Numbered from the stretch's first letter, positions 1-9,477 are shown. The stretch: 64,000 nt of DNA from Desulfopila sp. IMCC35008 (GCF_010646885.2 NZ_CP050700.1:3002501-3066500); one strand, 5' to 3'. A program made the numbers and translations. Notes: generated by a model from the sequence alone, not told the origin.

Positions 1-440
1 AGCTCTTTTTTAAACTGAACCTGGTGCACCGGATTCTTATAAAAAACGTGGACAGGGAAATGGCCAACCAGGTCGGCGCTACTTCTACTCAGATAGCAGC
101 TATATTTTATCTGCTTGAAAATGATGGTTGTCAGCTGGTTGATCTCAGCAGGGAGTTGCTGCAAAACAAATCAGCCATTACCACCCTTGTTGAAAGGATG
201 ATAAAAAACGGTCTACTCAGCAAAAAGCCCTGCACCAGGGACGGCAGGGCTTATCGGCTGTACCTCACGGCAAAAGGAAAAACAACAGGTGAGGCTGCCC
301 TCCCCCATGTGGCTGATTACAACAGACAGCTGGCAGAAGGATTTTCTCCTGACGAGCTCGAAACCCTGCATAGTTTCTTCGATAAGGTCATGAACAGGTT
401 TGGCATACCGATAGACAACTATTTCAAGAAAAAGTTATAG
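1..440 (+). CDS. MarR-family transcriptional regulator, 5' end outside window
   Basis: The frame is open to the left edge of the window, so the gene is probably cut by the window start; the first in-window start-like codon is GTG at 24 but coding-looking residues (LFFKLNL) precede it. The visible part holds a winged-helix domain: a helix-turn-helix around TSTQIAAIFYLLEN and DLSRELLQNKSAITTLVERM, then a wing with the typical MarR signature CTRDGRAYRLYLTAKGK. It ends with a C-terminal dimerisation helix. MarR proteins bind DNA as dimers and usually respond to small phenolic ligands or oxidants; the ligand here is unknown. It converges with the methyltransferase-like gene that ends at 453. Confidence 0.85.
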   Translation, partial: LFFKLNLVHRILIKNVDREMANQVGATSTQIAAIFYLLENDGCQLVDLSRELLQNKSAITTLVERMIKNGLLSKKPCTRDGRAYRLYLTAKGKTTGEAALPHVADYNRQLAEGFSPDELETLHSFFDKVMNRFGIPIDNYFKKKL

Positions 441-452
441 CGCCCAGTCACC

Positions 453-1520
453 CTATACGAATGTCCGCCGCACTTCAGCAGACACGTCCCGGGTCAGCTC
501 CATCACTTTTCTGGCCTGGTCCGGGGTCACGGTACCCGTGCCGCAGCTTGGAGTTACAAAGCTTTGTCTGAAGATGGTTTCTTTTTTGATTCCGATCTGT
601 TGCAGCGCCTCACACTGATCAAACCATTTTGTGACAAGTTCCTTGGTTGTCACCGTATCGATAAGCTCACCATCGGTGGGGACAATACCTGTGGCCAAAA
701 TTCCGCCACGATCAATAAATGCCTTTAACTGTTCTGGATACAGGACAAATTTATCAAAAAAGGAATACGCATCATAGCTCACAATATCCACACCCGCTTC
801 AAACAAAAGCGACCATTCTGTATTGGCACAGACATGTACCCCTGTTAATCCGCCTTCAGCCTTGACCCCGGCAAAAGATTCCGTCAGGCAGGAAACTATA
901 TCGTCTGCAGTAATAGTAATAAAGGCAGAAGACCCAAAACCGGCAAGACCGGGTTCATCAAAAAAGACTATCGGGCGTGGGCAGATTTCAGCCATTTTTC
1001 GGGCCTGGTATTGCCCCTTCAGGTTTATCATCTTGACGGCCGCATCTCGCAACTGATCGTTATAAAAAATGGCACGTCCAGCACGGTCAACTACCCCGGT
1101 GCAGAAAGTTATCGGCCCGGTCAGCTGGCCTTTAAGGGCCTTCAGTCCGTCGCGTCTCTCATGGGCAACAGACAAAAACTCAAAAAATCCACGAGCTACA
1201 TCTTCCTTCAGGGCAAACCGTGATTCTTCGATATCACCGCCACCTTCGGTAACCAGTAGGTACTCTTCGAAAAAGGCGAGGAATTCCATATCGAAATTAT
1301 CACCCTCCGAATCAATAAACAATTTTTCATCCTCCACTGTTACACCTGGAAAACCCGGGATAAACTGAGGAATCATCCCCTCCTCCCTGTAGTGAGGGAG
1401 TTGCGGCCATATGGGAATTTCCGGGGTATGATCGAAAATCATCCGAGCGGCCTGGCCATGATCTTTAAGAGGAACACTGCCAATAAGGAGCGGGAGCGAG
1501 TTAGGTGTAAAATCAGACAT
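453..1520 (-). CDS. UROD/MetE-like (cobalamin-independent methionine synthase-like) methyltransferase
   Basis: A 355-residue TIM-barrel type protein of the superfamily that includes uroporphyrinogen decarboxylase and the C-terminal half of MetE. Start chosen at the ATG at 1520 (MSDFTPNSLPLLIGSVPL), which has a TAAGG ribosome site about 7 bases upstream; the frame is open further out, but the extra residues look non-coding. Family hallmarks are GSVPLKD near the start, the GPITF motif, FFDEPGL in the middle, HVCANTEWSLL (His/Cys as in zinc-binding MetE relatives) and SFVTPSCGTGTV near the end, where the second zinc-ligand Cys usually sits. Such stand-alone proteins are common in anaerobes and may transfer methyl groups to or from corrinoids or thiols. 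The exact substrate is unknown. Confidence 0.75.
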   Translation of the reverse strand: MSDFTPNSLPLLIGSVPLKDHGQAARMIFDHTPEIPIWPQLPHYREEGMIPQFIPGFPGVTVEDEKLFIDSEGDNFDMEFLAFFEEYLLVTEGGGDIEESRFALKEDVARGFFEFLSVAHERRDGLKALKGQLTGPITFCTGVVDRAGRAIFYNDQLRDAAVKMINLKGQYQARKMAEICPRPIVFFDEPGLAGFGSSAFITITADDIVSCLTESFAGVKAEGGLTGVHVCANTEWSLLFEAGVDIVSYDAYSFFDKFVLYPEQLKAFIDRGGILATGIVPTDGELIDTVTTKELVTKWFDQCEALQQIGIKKETIFRQSFVTPSCGTGTVTPDQARKVMELTRDVSAEVRRTFV

Positions 1521-1841
1521 ATGAAAAACCTTAATGTTAAAATGATTCTTTACGGTTACGACCGGGTACAATGTTAAAAGAAATAAAGAATAGTACAGCT
1601 CTGGTGTTTGTCACGTATTTAATTACTTTTCGATCCTGACGATTGGCGATTTCAGATGTTTTTAACGTCTTCTACCGGAATGTGGCATTTTTTGCTGGCT
1701 AAACGGATCCTGGTGCTTATTTTACAGATATTGCTTTAATACACGGGTATTCCATCGAATTTGCATGAATGTAAGATATTGCTCCAAGATGGTATGGATT
1801 TATCTAGCCATAAAGAAAGCACCCACAAAGAGGAGACACCG

Positions 1842-2024
1842 ATGAAAATTGCAATTGATAAGAACGTTGTTGAAATCACACCTGAAAGCAGTCAGGAAAC
1901 GGAACAGCTTGATAGTCTTTGGAAAGTTGTCGTTGACTGCATGGCATCCAACAAAAAACTGGTACCGATTGGCGAATTTGTACCGGGCAAAACTGAACTT
2001 GCTCGCTTTGCAATCGAAGAGTAA
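1842..2024 (+). CDS. Small conserved-looking protein of unknown function (60 aa)
   Basis: The ATG at 1842 follows a GAGGAG ribosome site at about 1830-1835, and the gene is closed by a strong terminator 20 bases after its stop; both support a real gene. The product (MKIAIDKNVVEI...) is acidic, has no cysteine cluster, signal peptide or membrane segment, and contains one Cys-Met-Ala motif (VVDCMASNKKLVPIGEF). I do not recognise a family. It stands alone between the methyltransferase-like gene and the Hdr operon. Confidence 0.65.
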   Translation: MKIAIDKNVVEITPESSQETEQLDSLWKVVVDCMASNKKLVPIGEFVPGKTELARFAIEE

Positions 2025-2043
2025 CATCATAGGCCCCAACACC

Positions 2044-2078
2044 AAGCGGCCGTCTCTGTTTTACGGCCGCTTTTATAT
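2044..2078 (+). terminator. Rho-independent terminator of the 60-aa protein gene
   Basis: A perfect 10-bp stem, AAGCGGCCGT at 2044-2053 and ACGGCCGCTT at 2063-2072, closes a 9-base loop and runs into TTTTATAT. Confidence 0.9.
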
Positions 2079-2928
2079 CCGCTCAAATAATTAAGAACTG
2101 CCTCCCAAAAGGCAGATGACTACAATGTAACACTCTCTTTGGTTTTCGTATTTCCACCTATCGTTTCCCACACGATAACAAGTAGTTCCAAAAGATGCGC
2201 TCTACCTGCATCGAGGTATTCACTAACACTTAGTTATTGTTTCATTTTTTTTGATATACCCACATCCCAAAGCCTCTCTTGACAATTATTAGCCCCCCCT
2301 TACATCCGCAAACCCTCTGAACTCCAAGGATTAAGCTTACGTGCACGTTACATCCCATCGTTCTCGCAACATATTCAAGACGTTGACGCCGTTTCTAAGC
2401 AACGACTAATCATTTGACTTTTACCAACCCGGTCTGTAGAAAGATACAGACTGAATGGTAAGAAGAGGAGCTCTGAAACGTTTCCCTTTTCCAATCTGCA
2501 CACCGGAAAATTCGGTTTCATTGTTCCTGAAACGGACGACCTGAAACACAGCAGTGGTATGGTACAAAAATCGCCATTACAAACCCTGCCTCACCCCGGT
2601 TGCCACCCTCGGCAGCAAGGTCGTATTGTTCCCTTTTCCCCAAAAAGATTCGCATGCACCCGAACGAACCGAAAACATAAAGTAATTTGTGTATCGGGAC
2701 CGTTCTTTCATGCTGAAACTCAGGGATTTCTTGCTGTCTTTTTCACAAACATTGTACGCCTTGTAACTAAGAACATGGCAACAACACCAAATTTCCAACA
2801 AACGGAGGTGCATTCCAAAGGTAAGTGGCAGTTACAGAACTGTCCGGCCAGAGATGTTGTTTGTTCTGACTGACAATCGAATTTTCCTGTCACATTACTG
2901 ATGACGGGGTAGAACGAGGATTGAGTTT
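2079..2928. other. 850-base gap upstream of the Hdr/MetF operon
   Basis: No convincing gene is seen; open frames here are short, lack good ribosome sites and have unlikely protein composition. It must hold the promoter of the downstream operon. A possible but weak sigma-70 type pair is TTGACA at 2279-2284 with TACATC 16 bases later, which would leave a leader of about 600 bases. A small hairpin (GTCTGTA at about 2432, TACAGAC at about 2445) lies within it. No known riboswitch could be recognised. Confidence 0.5.
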
Positions 2929-4248
2929 ATGGCAGAAAGCAGTATCAAAATCAAAGGAAAGAAAGAAAACTTCTTCATAGACCAGGTGAAGGAACTTCTC
3001 CCGGAAGGGGGAAACCTGAACCTCTGTCTCACCTGCGGCGCTTGCGCGTCCGGCTGCCCGGCCACCGGCCTGGCAGATATGGATCCCAGGAAATTCCTGC
3101 GCATGTGTGCCATGGGTATTGAGGATGTTACAAAGTCACCGTGGGTCTGGATGTGTACCATGTGCCAGAGATGTATCTACGTGTGTCCCATGAAAATTGA
3201 CATTCCCCAGTTGGTTTTCAATGCCCGAGCCACCTGGCCGAGGGATGAGCGCCCCAAAGGAATCCGGGATTCCTGTGACATGGCTCTCAGAAACCCTTCC
3301 AACAGCGCCATGGGAACAGCTCCTGACGACTTCATCTTTGTGGTTGAGGACGTCCTTGAAGAGTACAAGGAGTCACAACCCGAGTTCAAGGACATGGTCG
3401 CCCCTATTGACAAAGAGGGTACCCACTTCTTCCTTAACCAGAACTCCCGGGAACCGGTAACTGAACCCGACGAGATGGTTCCTCTCTGGAAAATCCTGCA
3501 TCTAGCAGGTGTGGATTGGACGTACGGTTCCAAGGGATGGGCTGCAGAGAACTACTGTCTGTTCCTTGCCGACAACAAGTGCTGGGAACACGTAACAAGG
3601 GTCTCGGCCAAACAGGCTGATGATTTAGGGTGTAAGGTCTTTCTCAATACGGAATGAGGACACATCACATTCTCAGTCCGGGCCGGACTGAAAAAATTCG
3701 GTATTGACCACAACTTTGAAGTTGCATCCATATACACCTACTACGCCAAGTGGATACGTGAGGGACGTCTGAAGGTAAACTCTGACTGGAATAAGGACAG
3801 GAAGATCAAGTTCACCGTCCAGGATCCATGTCAAATTATTCGCAAAGGTTTTGGCGATGCTGCAGCCGACGATCTCCGATATGTAGTCAAATCTGTTGTC
3901 GGAGAAGAAAATGTCGTTGAAATGACACCCAACAAATCTAACAACTTCTGTTGCGGCGGAGGTGGAGGCTTTCTACAATCCGGTTTTACCGATGAACGCC
4001 GGGAATACGGCAAGGTCAAATTCGACCAGATCCAAGCCACCGGAGCAGATTACTGTATAACAGGCTGTCACAACTGTCACGCCCAGGTTCATGATATCGG
4101 CCACCATTATGGCGGCACATACAACACTGTGCATCTGTGGACACTCATCTGTCTCTCTTTAGGGATTCTCGGACCAAACGAAAGAGCCTATTTAGGAGAC
4201 GACCTGAAGGAAGTTGATGTATTCCATCCTGAAAGCTCCTTGTTCTAA
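2929..4248 (+). CDS. HdrC-HdrB-like fused iron-sulfur subunit, probable selenoprotein (TGA at 3655-3657 read as Sec)
   Basis: The frame from ATG 2929 (AGGA ribosome site) reaches a TGA at 3655-3657 and continues open in the same frame to TAA at 4246-4248, giving 439 residues if TGA is read as Sec243. The N-terminal third is HdrC-like, with two Fe-S motifs, CLTCGACASGCPA and CTMCQRCIYVCPM. The second half is an HdrB/DsrK-like CCG domain with FCCGGGGGF and CITGCHNC. The TGA falls in LNTE-U-GH, where HdrB/DsrK-type relatives have a conserved Cys-Gly-His. A hairpin fitting a bacterial SECIS follows at 3673-3691. The protein would carry the site that passes electrons from HdrA to a disulfide-like acceptor. 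It opens an operon with two MetF-type proteins, HdrA, MvhD and MetV. A nonsense mutation is the alternative, made unlikely by residue position, intact downstream frame and hairpin. Confidence 0.85.
3655..3691 (+). promoter_or_regulatory. Sec codon (TGA) with SECIS-like hairpin
   Basis: TGA at 3655-3657 is followed by a perfect 7-bp stem, TCAGTCC at 3673-3679 and GGACTGA at 3685-3691, with loop GGGCC. The apical loop starts 22 bases after TGA and its first base is G. Bacterial SECIS elements lie inside the coding region just 3' of UGA, with the loop about 16-37 bases away and a G at the loop start, so this fits. No selA, selB or selC gene is in the window; the machinery would have to be elsewhere. 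Confidence 0.75.
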
Positions 4249-4317
4249 TAAGTTCAGGGAAAACGTGAGGAATAAAATCAATCCGACAGGAACTGATATG
4301 GAGGAATCAAAAAACGT

Positions 4318-5190
4318 ATGAGTTTTCAAAAGCGATTAACAGCAAACGAGTTTGTAGTCCTGGCCGAGATGCACACGCCCAAGGGTGTCAATATTTCCAG
4401 GCTGGTCAATGACGCACGCCGAATCAAGGGCAGGGTAGATGCCATTGTGATCCCCGGTATGGACAATGGTATTATGCGGATGAGTTCAATTGCCGGCGGC
4501 GTTTTGATGCAGCAGCAGGGAATCGAATCCATAATCCATGTATATTGCCGCGACCGCAACCGCATGGCCCTGCAGGGAGATCTTCTTGCCGCCCATGTAC
4601 TCGGCATTCAGAATATCGTTGTAGCGCATTCTATTGATATTACCGAGGGCGACCACAGGGAAGCTTCTCCAGTGAATGATATCGATGAAACTACTCTTGT
4701 CAAAGCCATCACCACGCTCCAGAATGGAAAGGATATGGAGGGATTTGAACTTGATGGAATCCCGACCTTCAACACCGGTTGCACCATCGCCCCATTTAGT
4801 GATGATAAAGAACTGCAGGAGCAACTCGAACTGGCAAAAGCCAAAATCGAGGCCGGTGCTAAATATATCATCACCCCACCTGTCTTTGATGTCGCCTACT
4901 TTAATGAAGTATATGCGAAGATCAAGGAACTAGGTGTGCCGGTTATACCCACGGTATTCCTCATTAAATCACTGGCCATTGCCCAGTATATCGCCAACAC
5001 GGATTCCAGTGCAAAGATTTCTGATGAAATGATCAGCAGGATCCGTAAATCCTCAAACCGCGAGCTGGAAGGTATCAAAATTGCCGGCGAAACCATCGCG
5101 TCTTTAAAGGACATCGCACAAGGTGTTCTGGTCCAGACACTCGGCTGGGAATATAAATTGCCGGAAATCCTCGATGCGGCGGGATGTTAG
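4318..5190 (+). CDS. Divergent MetF paralogue (methylene-THF reductase-like), catalytic Gln replaced
   Basis: A 290-residue TIM-barrel flavoprotein of the MetF family: AEMHTPKG with the general-acid Glu (E17), the RDRNRMALQ motif at 78-86, and an Asp at 107 in place of the usual GD site. The family's active-site Gln, present as T190-Q191 in the other MetF of this operon, is replaced by Pro187 (IITPPVF). The change suggests altered or lost folate reduction. The gene has a GGAGGA ribosome site and sits between the HdrCB selenoprotein and tandem HdrA, so it is likely a subunit or regulator of that complex. A role on a different substrate is possible. It is full length and not decaying. Confidence 0.8.
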   Translation: MSFQKRLTANEFVVLAEMHTPKGVNISRLVNDARRIKGRVDAIVIPGMDNGIMRMSSIAGGVLMQQQGIESIIHVYCRDRNRMALQGDLLAAHVLGIQNIVVAHSIDITEGDHREASPVNDIDETTLVKAITTLQNGKDMEGFELDGIPTFNTGCTIAPFSDDKELQEQLELAKAKIEAGAKYIITPPVFDVAYFNEVYAKIKELGVPVIPTVFLIKSLAIAQYIANTDSSAKISDEMISRIRKSSNRELEGIKIAGETIASLKDIAQGVLVQTLGWEYKLPEILDAAGC

Positions 5191-5274
5191 ACGATTTAAT
5201 GATAGCAATAATCAGTAAGGAACAACCGATTGTATCGTTTGACCCTGCTGAACCTGCGTAAATAAAGGGTAGAA

Positions 5275-8200
5275 ATGCAGAATACAAAAAGACTCCAAAC
5301 CAACGACAAGGTACTTGTTATAGGCGGAGGTCTCGGGGGTATAAGGACGGCTCTAGATCTGGCAGAAGCAGAAAAAGACGTCATCCTGGTCGACAAGGCA
5401 CCCGCGATTGGCGGCTTGATGACACAGCTCGACCGTACCTTCCCAACCAATAACTGCGATCTGTGTACGCTCGCGCCCAATCTCTCAGAGAGTGGACGCC
5501 AGCAGCATATCCAGTTACTGGCTATGACTGAAGTACTAGGCGTAAATGGGGACAAGGGTAATTTTACAGCCCGTCTCAAAACAGTCCCCCGTTATATAAA
5601 CCTCGATAAATGTACGGCCTGCGGTGAATGCCACAAGGCGTTTCCCGAATGTGTCCGGTTTAACCCCGGACTTGATCATCGGGCGCCTACCTGTATGCGT
5701 TATCCTCAGGCAACCCCTCAGGCATTTTCCATCGACCTTGACAAATGTAAGGACGTGGAAGCGCTTATGAAGATCTGTCCGGCAGGTGCTATCAACCCTG
5801 ACGATATGGGCTTTGACAGAGAGGTCAAGTGCAGCTCCATCGTACTGTCCCCAGGAGCCCAGGTCTTTGACCCGAGCGGTCTGGACTATCTGGGCTACGA
5901 CACCATGCCCGACGTGGTGACATCACTGGAATATGAACGGATCCTTTCCGCTTCCGGACCAACCATGGGAAAGTTGGTTCGTCCCTCAAACGGCGAACAG
6001 CCCAAAAAGGTTGCCTGGCTGCAATGTATTGGCTCCAGAGGGTTGCAAAAAGGTGCCGGACCATACTGTTCAAGCGCCTGCTGTATGTTCGCCTTGAAAG
6101 AGGCCATGGTCACCCGTGAACGTTTCGGTGATGATATCGAGACAACCATCTTTTATATGGACATGCGGACATTCGGGAAAGATTACGAAATGTATCTGCA
6201 GCGCGCCCAAAAGGAATTCGGTGTCAACCTGATCCATGCACGTCCTCATAGTATCACTCAGCCCGAAGGTGAAACCCAGCTTGAGCTGACCTATACCAAC
6301 GACGGCACCGTCAAGCAGATTATTGAAAAATTTGACATGGTCGTGCTCTCCACCGGCTTCAAGGTGGCGGAAGACACCAAAAAGCTTGCTGCCGAACTTG
6401 GCCTTGAGATGCACGCAGACAGCTTCCCTGTCACGGATGGTTTTAATGCCCAGGCGACCTCGGTTCCAGGTGTTTATGTCAGCGGCCTCTTCGAGAGTCC
6501 GAAAGATATTCCCGAAACCATGGTCCAGGCCAGCGCGGCCGCCTGTCTTGCAGGAGCGGACATTGTGCCCATCGAGATAGAGCACAGCGATGATGATGAA
6601 GAAGCCATTTTGGAGGAACCTGTCAGGGAGCGCGATGTCTCCGGTGAAGAACCCAAGGTGGGTGTCTTTATCTGTGACTGTGGCGAAAATATCGGTAACG
6701 CTGTCGATGTTGAAGCTCTCGCCGAATATACCTTGACACTTGGCAATGTTGCTGTTGCCAAGGCGCTTGGTCACGGTTGTGCCCGTGAATCGATGAAATT
6801 CATGAAAGAAGCGATCGTAGAAGAGCAGTTGAACCGGATAGTTATTGGTGGCTGCTCACCTCGTACCCACCAGGAAAAATTTCAGGATATGCTGAAAGAA
6901 GCAGGCCTGAACAAGTATCTGCTGGAGATTGCCAACATTCGTGAACAGGCTACCTGGGTCCACCCTAACGAGCCGGAAAAGGCGACCACCAAGGCCAAGG
7001 AATTGATCAAAATGAGCGTCGGTGCTGTCTTACAGGCCCAACCGCTTATCGATCACAGCCTGCCGATGAACAAGGACGTCCTGGTTATTGGTGGTGGCGT
7101 TACTGGTATGACATCCGCCCTTGAGCTCGCCCGCCAGGGATCTAAAGTGTATCTGGTCGAACAAACTGCCGAACTTGGCGGTAATGCCCGAAACCTGCTC
7201 AAAACCATTGAAGGAGATGACGTCCCGACCTTTCTTGCCTCTCTGGTTGAACAAGTAAAAGAGAGTGAGAACATCGAGGTCATCACCGGCGGCATTATCG
7301 TTGATCACTCCGGTATGCCGGGCATGTTCAAGACTGGCATGCAGGTTGGTAAACAACTCATGTATCGTCAGATAGAGCATGGTGTCACCATCCTGGCGAC
7401 AGGCGCCAAGGCGAACCGCCCTGATTCCTATCTGCTTGGCCAAAGTGATAAAGTCGGCAACCAGCTTGATCTTGCCCGAGCCATTGCCGAGAAAAGTGAT
7501 GACGTAAAGAAGTGGGACAACGTCGTCATGATCCAGTGTGTCGGTTCCAGGGTTGAGGATAATCCCAACTGTTCACGTATCTGCTGCCAGGCTGCAGTCA
7601 AGAATGCCCTGGCCCTGCTTAAGGTGACCCCGGAAGCACGCGTCTTTATTCTGTATCGTGACATGCGAACATACGGACGCCAGGAAGAGTACTATCAGGA
7701 AGCACGAAGTAAAGGTGTTATCTTCGTCAGGTATACGACGGATAATCCACCCACTGTCGAAGAGGTCAACGGTTTGATCGATGTCAGCTATGATGATCCT
7801 ATCATTGGCGCGCGGGTCACAATAAGCTCTGATTATCTCGCACTTTCCACCGGCCTCATTGCCGATCATGACGGAACCGAGGAACTTGCAAAAATCTTCA
7901 AACTGCCTCTCACCCACGACGGCTACTTCATGGAAGATCACATTAAGCTGAGACCGGTCGACATGCCGGTTCCTGGTGTTTATGTGGCCGGTGCTGCTCA
8001 TTCACCCAAGCTTATCCGTGAGAGTTTGTCACAGGCAAGGGCCGTTGCCTCCAGAGCAGCCACTATGCTGGCACGTGACGAAATAAACCTCGGTGCACGC
8101 GTGGCACGAGTCGATAAGAACAAATGTGCTACCTGTCTCATATGTGTCAGGGCATGTCCTTTCGATATCCCTTTTATCAACGCAGACAGATACTCAGAAA

Positions 8201-8334
8201 TCGACCCGGCCAAGTGCCACGGATGCGGCGCCTGTGTCTCCGAATGTCCTGCAAAGGCAATCCAGCTCATGGAATTTGAAGATGACAGGATACTCGCCAA
8301 ACTCGAGGAACTTTTTGACAAGGTGGAGGCATAA
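5275..8334 (+). CDS. Tandem HdrA-HdrA electron-bifurcation type flavoprotein (1019 aa)
   Basis: Two HdrA units are fused. Unit 1 (about 1-440) starts with an FAD-binding GGGLGG motif and lacks the usual N-terminal Fe-S insertion domain, as in QmoA. Unit 2 (about 460-1019) is a full HdrA: CDCGENIG near 467, GGCSPRTH near 525, FAD motif GGGVTG near 605 and, at the C terminus, two [4Fe-4S] motifs (C951/954/957/961 and C981/984/987/991). In unit 1 the ferredoxin motif is abnormal, CTACGEC-HKAFPEC, with the fourth Cys displaced. HdrA is the flavin hub that distributes electrons between ferredoxin, NAD(P)H or hydrogenase/FlxD-type inputs and HdrBC. Its stop overlaps the start of mvhD (TAATG), indicating translational coupling. 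Confidence 0.9.
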   Translation: MQNTKRLQTNDKVLVIGGGLGGIRTALDLAEAEKDVILVDKAPAIGGLMTQLDRTFPTNNCDLCTLAPNLSESGRQQHIQLLAMTEVLGVNGDKGNFTARLKTVPRYINLDKCTACGECHKAFPECVRFNPGLDHRAPTCMRYPQATPQAFSIDLDKCKDVEALMKICPAGAINPDDMGFDREVKCSSIVLSPGAQVFDPSGLDYLGYDTMPDVVTSLEYERILSASGPTMGKLVRPSNGEQPKKVAWLQCIGSRGLQKGAGPYCSSACCMFALKEAMVTRERFGDDIETTIFYMDMRTFGKDYEMYLQRAQKEFGVNLIHARPHSITQPEGETQLELTYTNDGTVKQIIEKFDMVVLSTGFKVAEDTKKLAAELGLEMHADSFPVTDGFNAQATSVPGVYVSGLFESPKDIPETMVQASAAACLAGADIVPIEIEHSDDDEEAILEEPVRERDVSGEEPKVGVFICDCGENIGNAVDVEALAEYTLTLGNVAVAKALGHGCARESMKFMKEAIVEEQLNRIVIGGCSPRTHQEKFQDMLKEAGLNKYLLEIANIREQATWVHPNEPEKATTKAKELIKMSVGAVLQAQPLIDHSLPMNKDVLVIGGGVTGMTSALELARQGSKVYLVEQTAELGGNARNLLKTIEGDDVPTFLASLVEQVKESENIEVITGGIIVDHSGMPGMFKTGMQVGKQLMYRQIEHGVTILATGAKANRPDSYLLGQSDKVGNQLDLARAIAEKSDDVKKWDNVVMIQCVGSRVEDNPNCSRICCQAAVKNALALLKVTPEARVFILYRDMRTYGRQEEYYQEARSKGVIFVRYTTDNPPTVEEVNGLIDVSYDDPIIGARVTISSDYLALSTGLIADHDGTEELAKIFKLPLTHDGYFMEDHIKLRPVDMPVPGVYVAGAAHSPKLIRESLSQARAVASRAATMLARDEINLGARVARVDKNKCATCLICVRACPFDIPFINADRYSEIDPAKCHGCGACVSECPAKAIQLMEFEDDRILAKLEELFDKVEA

Positions 8335-8774
8335 TGGAAAATTTTGAACCGGTAATCGTGGCCTTTTGCTGCCACTACTGCGCATATACCGCAGCGGATA
8401 TGGCAGGCTCCCAGAGAATTGCCTATCCATCTAACGTGAAGATCATTCGTGTCCCCTGCTCCTGCAAGGTCGACGCCCTGCATCTAGTTAAAGCCTTTGA
8501 AAAGGGAGCCGACGGTGCCTATGTCGCCGGTTGCTTAAAAGGTGACTGTCACTTCAAGGAAGGAAACGACAAGGCCGCTAAACGGGTCAAGTTTGTTAAA
8601 AAGTACCTTGAAGAAATAGGCATTGAAAGCGAGAGGCTTGAGATGTTCAGAATGTCCGCAGGAATGGGCTTCCAGTTTGCCCAAACCGCTAAGGACATGA
8701 CCGAGAAGATTCGCGAACTCGGCCCGAGTCCGATAAATATTGCCATTTCCCAAGCCAAGGGAAAGGCAGCGTGA
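8334..8774 (+). CDS. mvhD: MvhD/FlpD-family [2Fe-2S] electron-transfer subunit
   Basis: A 146-residue protein with the MvhD fold: CCHYCAYTAAD near the start, IIRVPCSCKVD, then AGCLKGDCHFKEGN, which supply the cysteines of the [2Fe-2S] cluster. It is known to connect HdrA to hydrogenase, formate dehydrogenase or MetF/MetV partners. Here all cluster positions are Cys although related proteins sometimes use Sec, and the usual PCSGRVD has become PCSCKVD, adding one Cys. It shares one base with the hdrA stop and is followed 34 bases later by metV, so it most likely bridges HdrA and MetVF. Confidence 0.9.
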   Translation: MENFEPVIVAFCCHYCAYTAADMAGSQRIAYPSNVKIIRVPCSCKVDALHLVKAFEKGADGAYVAGCLKGDCHFKEGNDKAAKRVKFVKKYLEEIGIESERLEMFRMSAGMGFQFAQTAKDMTEKIRELGPSPINIAISQAKGKAA

Positions 8775-8808
8775 TATGGGTAAAAACCAAGAAGGAGAGT
8801 GAATTACA

Positions 8809-9477
8809 ATGATCACTGCTGAACGAAAACCCCTAGAAGAAATAATGGAATATATCGCACCATACAACCGGATTCTTCTTCTCGGCTGTAACGAGTGCGT
8901 CACCGTCTGTGCAGCCGGTGGCCGAAAGGAAGTCGGCCTGCTCGCTTCCGGACTGCAAATGGCGATGTTAAAACAGGGTAAATCAATTGAGATCAAGGAA
9001 CATACCCTTGAGCGTCAATGTGACCCGGAATATGTCGAAGAAATCGTCTCCATGATCGGCGGTGCAGATGCGGTCCTGTCCATGGCCTGTGGCTGTGGCG
9101 TCCAGACACTCGCATCCAGATACAGGGATATGCCTGTCTTCCCTGCTGTTAACACCAAGTTCATGGGCGCCTCTGAAAAACAGGGTGTCTGGGGTGAAAG
9201 ATGCCACGGTTGCGGTAACTGCGTACTCGGCGAGACCGGAGGAATCTGCCCTATCGCCCGCTGTGCCAAGCGTATCATGAACGGTCCCTGCGGCGGCTCC
9301 ACAACGGGTAAATGCGAGATTGATGAAAATGTCGATTGCGCATGGCAACTCATCTGGGACAGGTTAAAAGATCTCGGCCAGACGGATAAGTACCTGCAGA
9401 TAAATGAGGCGAAAGACTGGCGTACAGGAACCGGTGGTGGACCCCGTAAGATTATCAGAGAGGATTTGGCAGAATGA
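8809..9477 (+). CDS. metV: MetV, Fe-S/zinc partner of methylene-THF reductase
   Basis: A 222-residue protein of the methylene-THF reductase C-terminal family: LLLGCNECVTVCAAGG at 23-38, then MACGCGVQT in the middle, and a C-terminal block CHGCGNCVLGETGGICPIARC followed by NGPCGG. Homologues in acetogens form a MetVF pair in which MetV carries Fe-S clusters and hands electrons to MetF. An AAGGAG site precedes ATG 8809, and the stop overlaps metF by four bases (ATGA). Confidence 0.92.
   Translation: MITAERKPLEEIMEYIAPYNRILLLGCNECVTVCAAGGRKEVGLLASGLQMAMLKQGKSIEIKEHTLERQCDPEYVEEIVSMIGGADAVLSMACGCGVQTLASRYRDMPVFPAVNTKFMGASEKQGVWGERCHGCGNCVLGETGGICPIARCAKRIMNGPCGGSTTGKCEIDENVDCAWQLIWDRLKDLGQTDKYLQINEAKDWRTGTGGGPRKIIREDLAE

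Noticed and set aside
2559-2873. 104-codon frame in the gap before the Hdr operon
   Set aside because: No ribosome site, unusual composition and unlike any protein I know; promoter or leader DNA is more likely.
6070-6774. Long open frame (234 codons) on the minus strand opposite hdrA
   Set aside because: Lies entirely within the well-supported HdrA coding frame on the other strand, has no ribosome site and no recognisable motif; it is a by-product of hdrA codon use.
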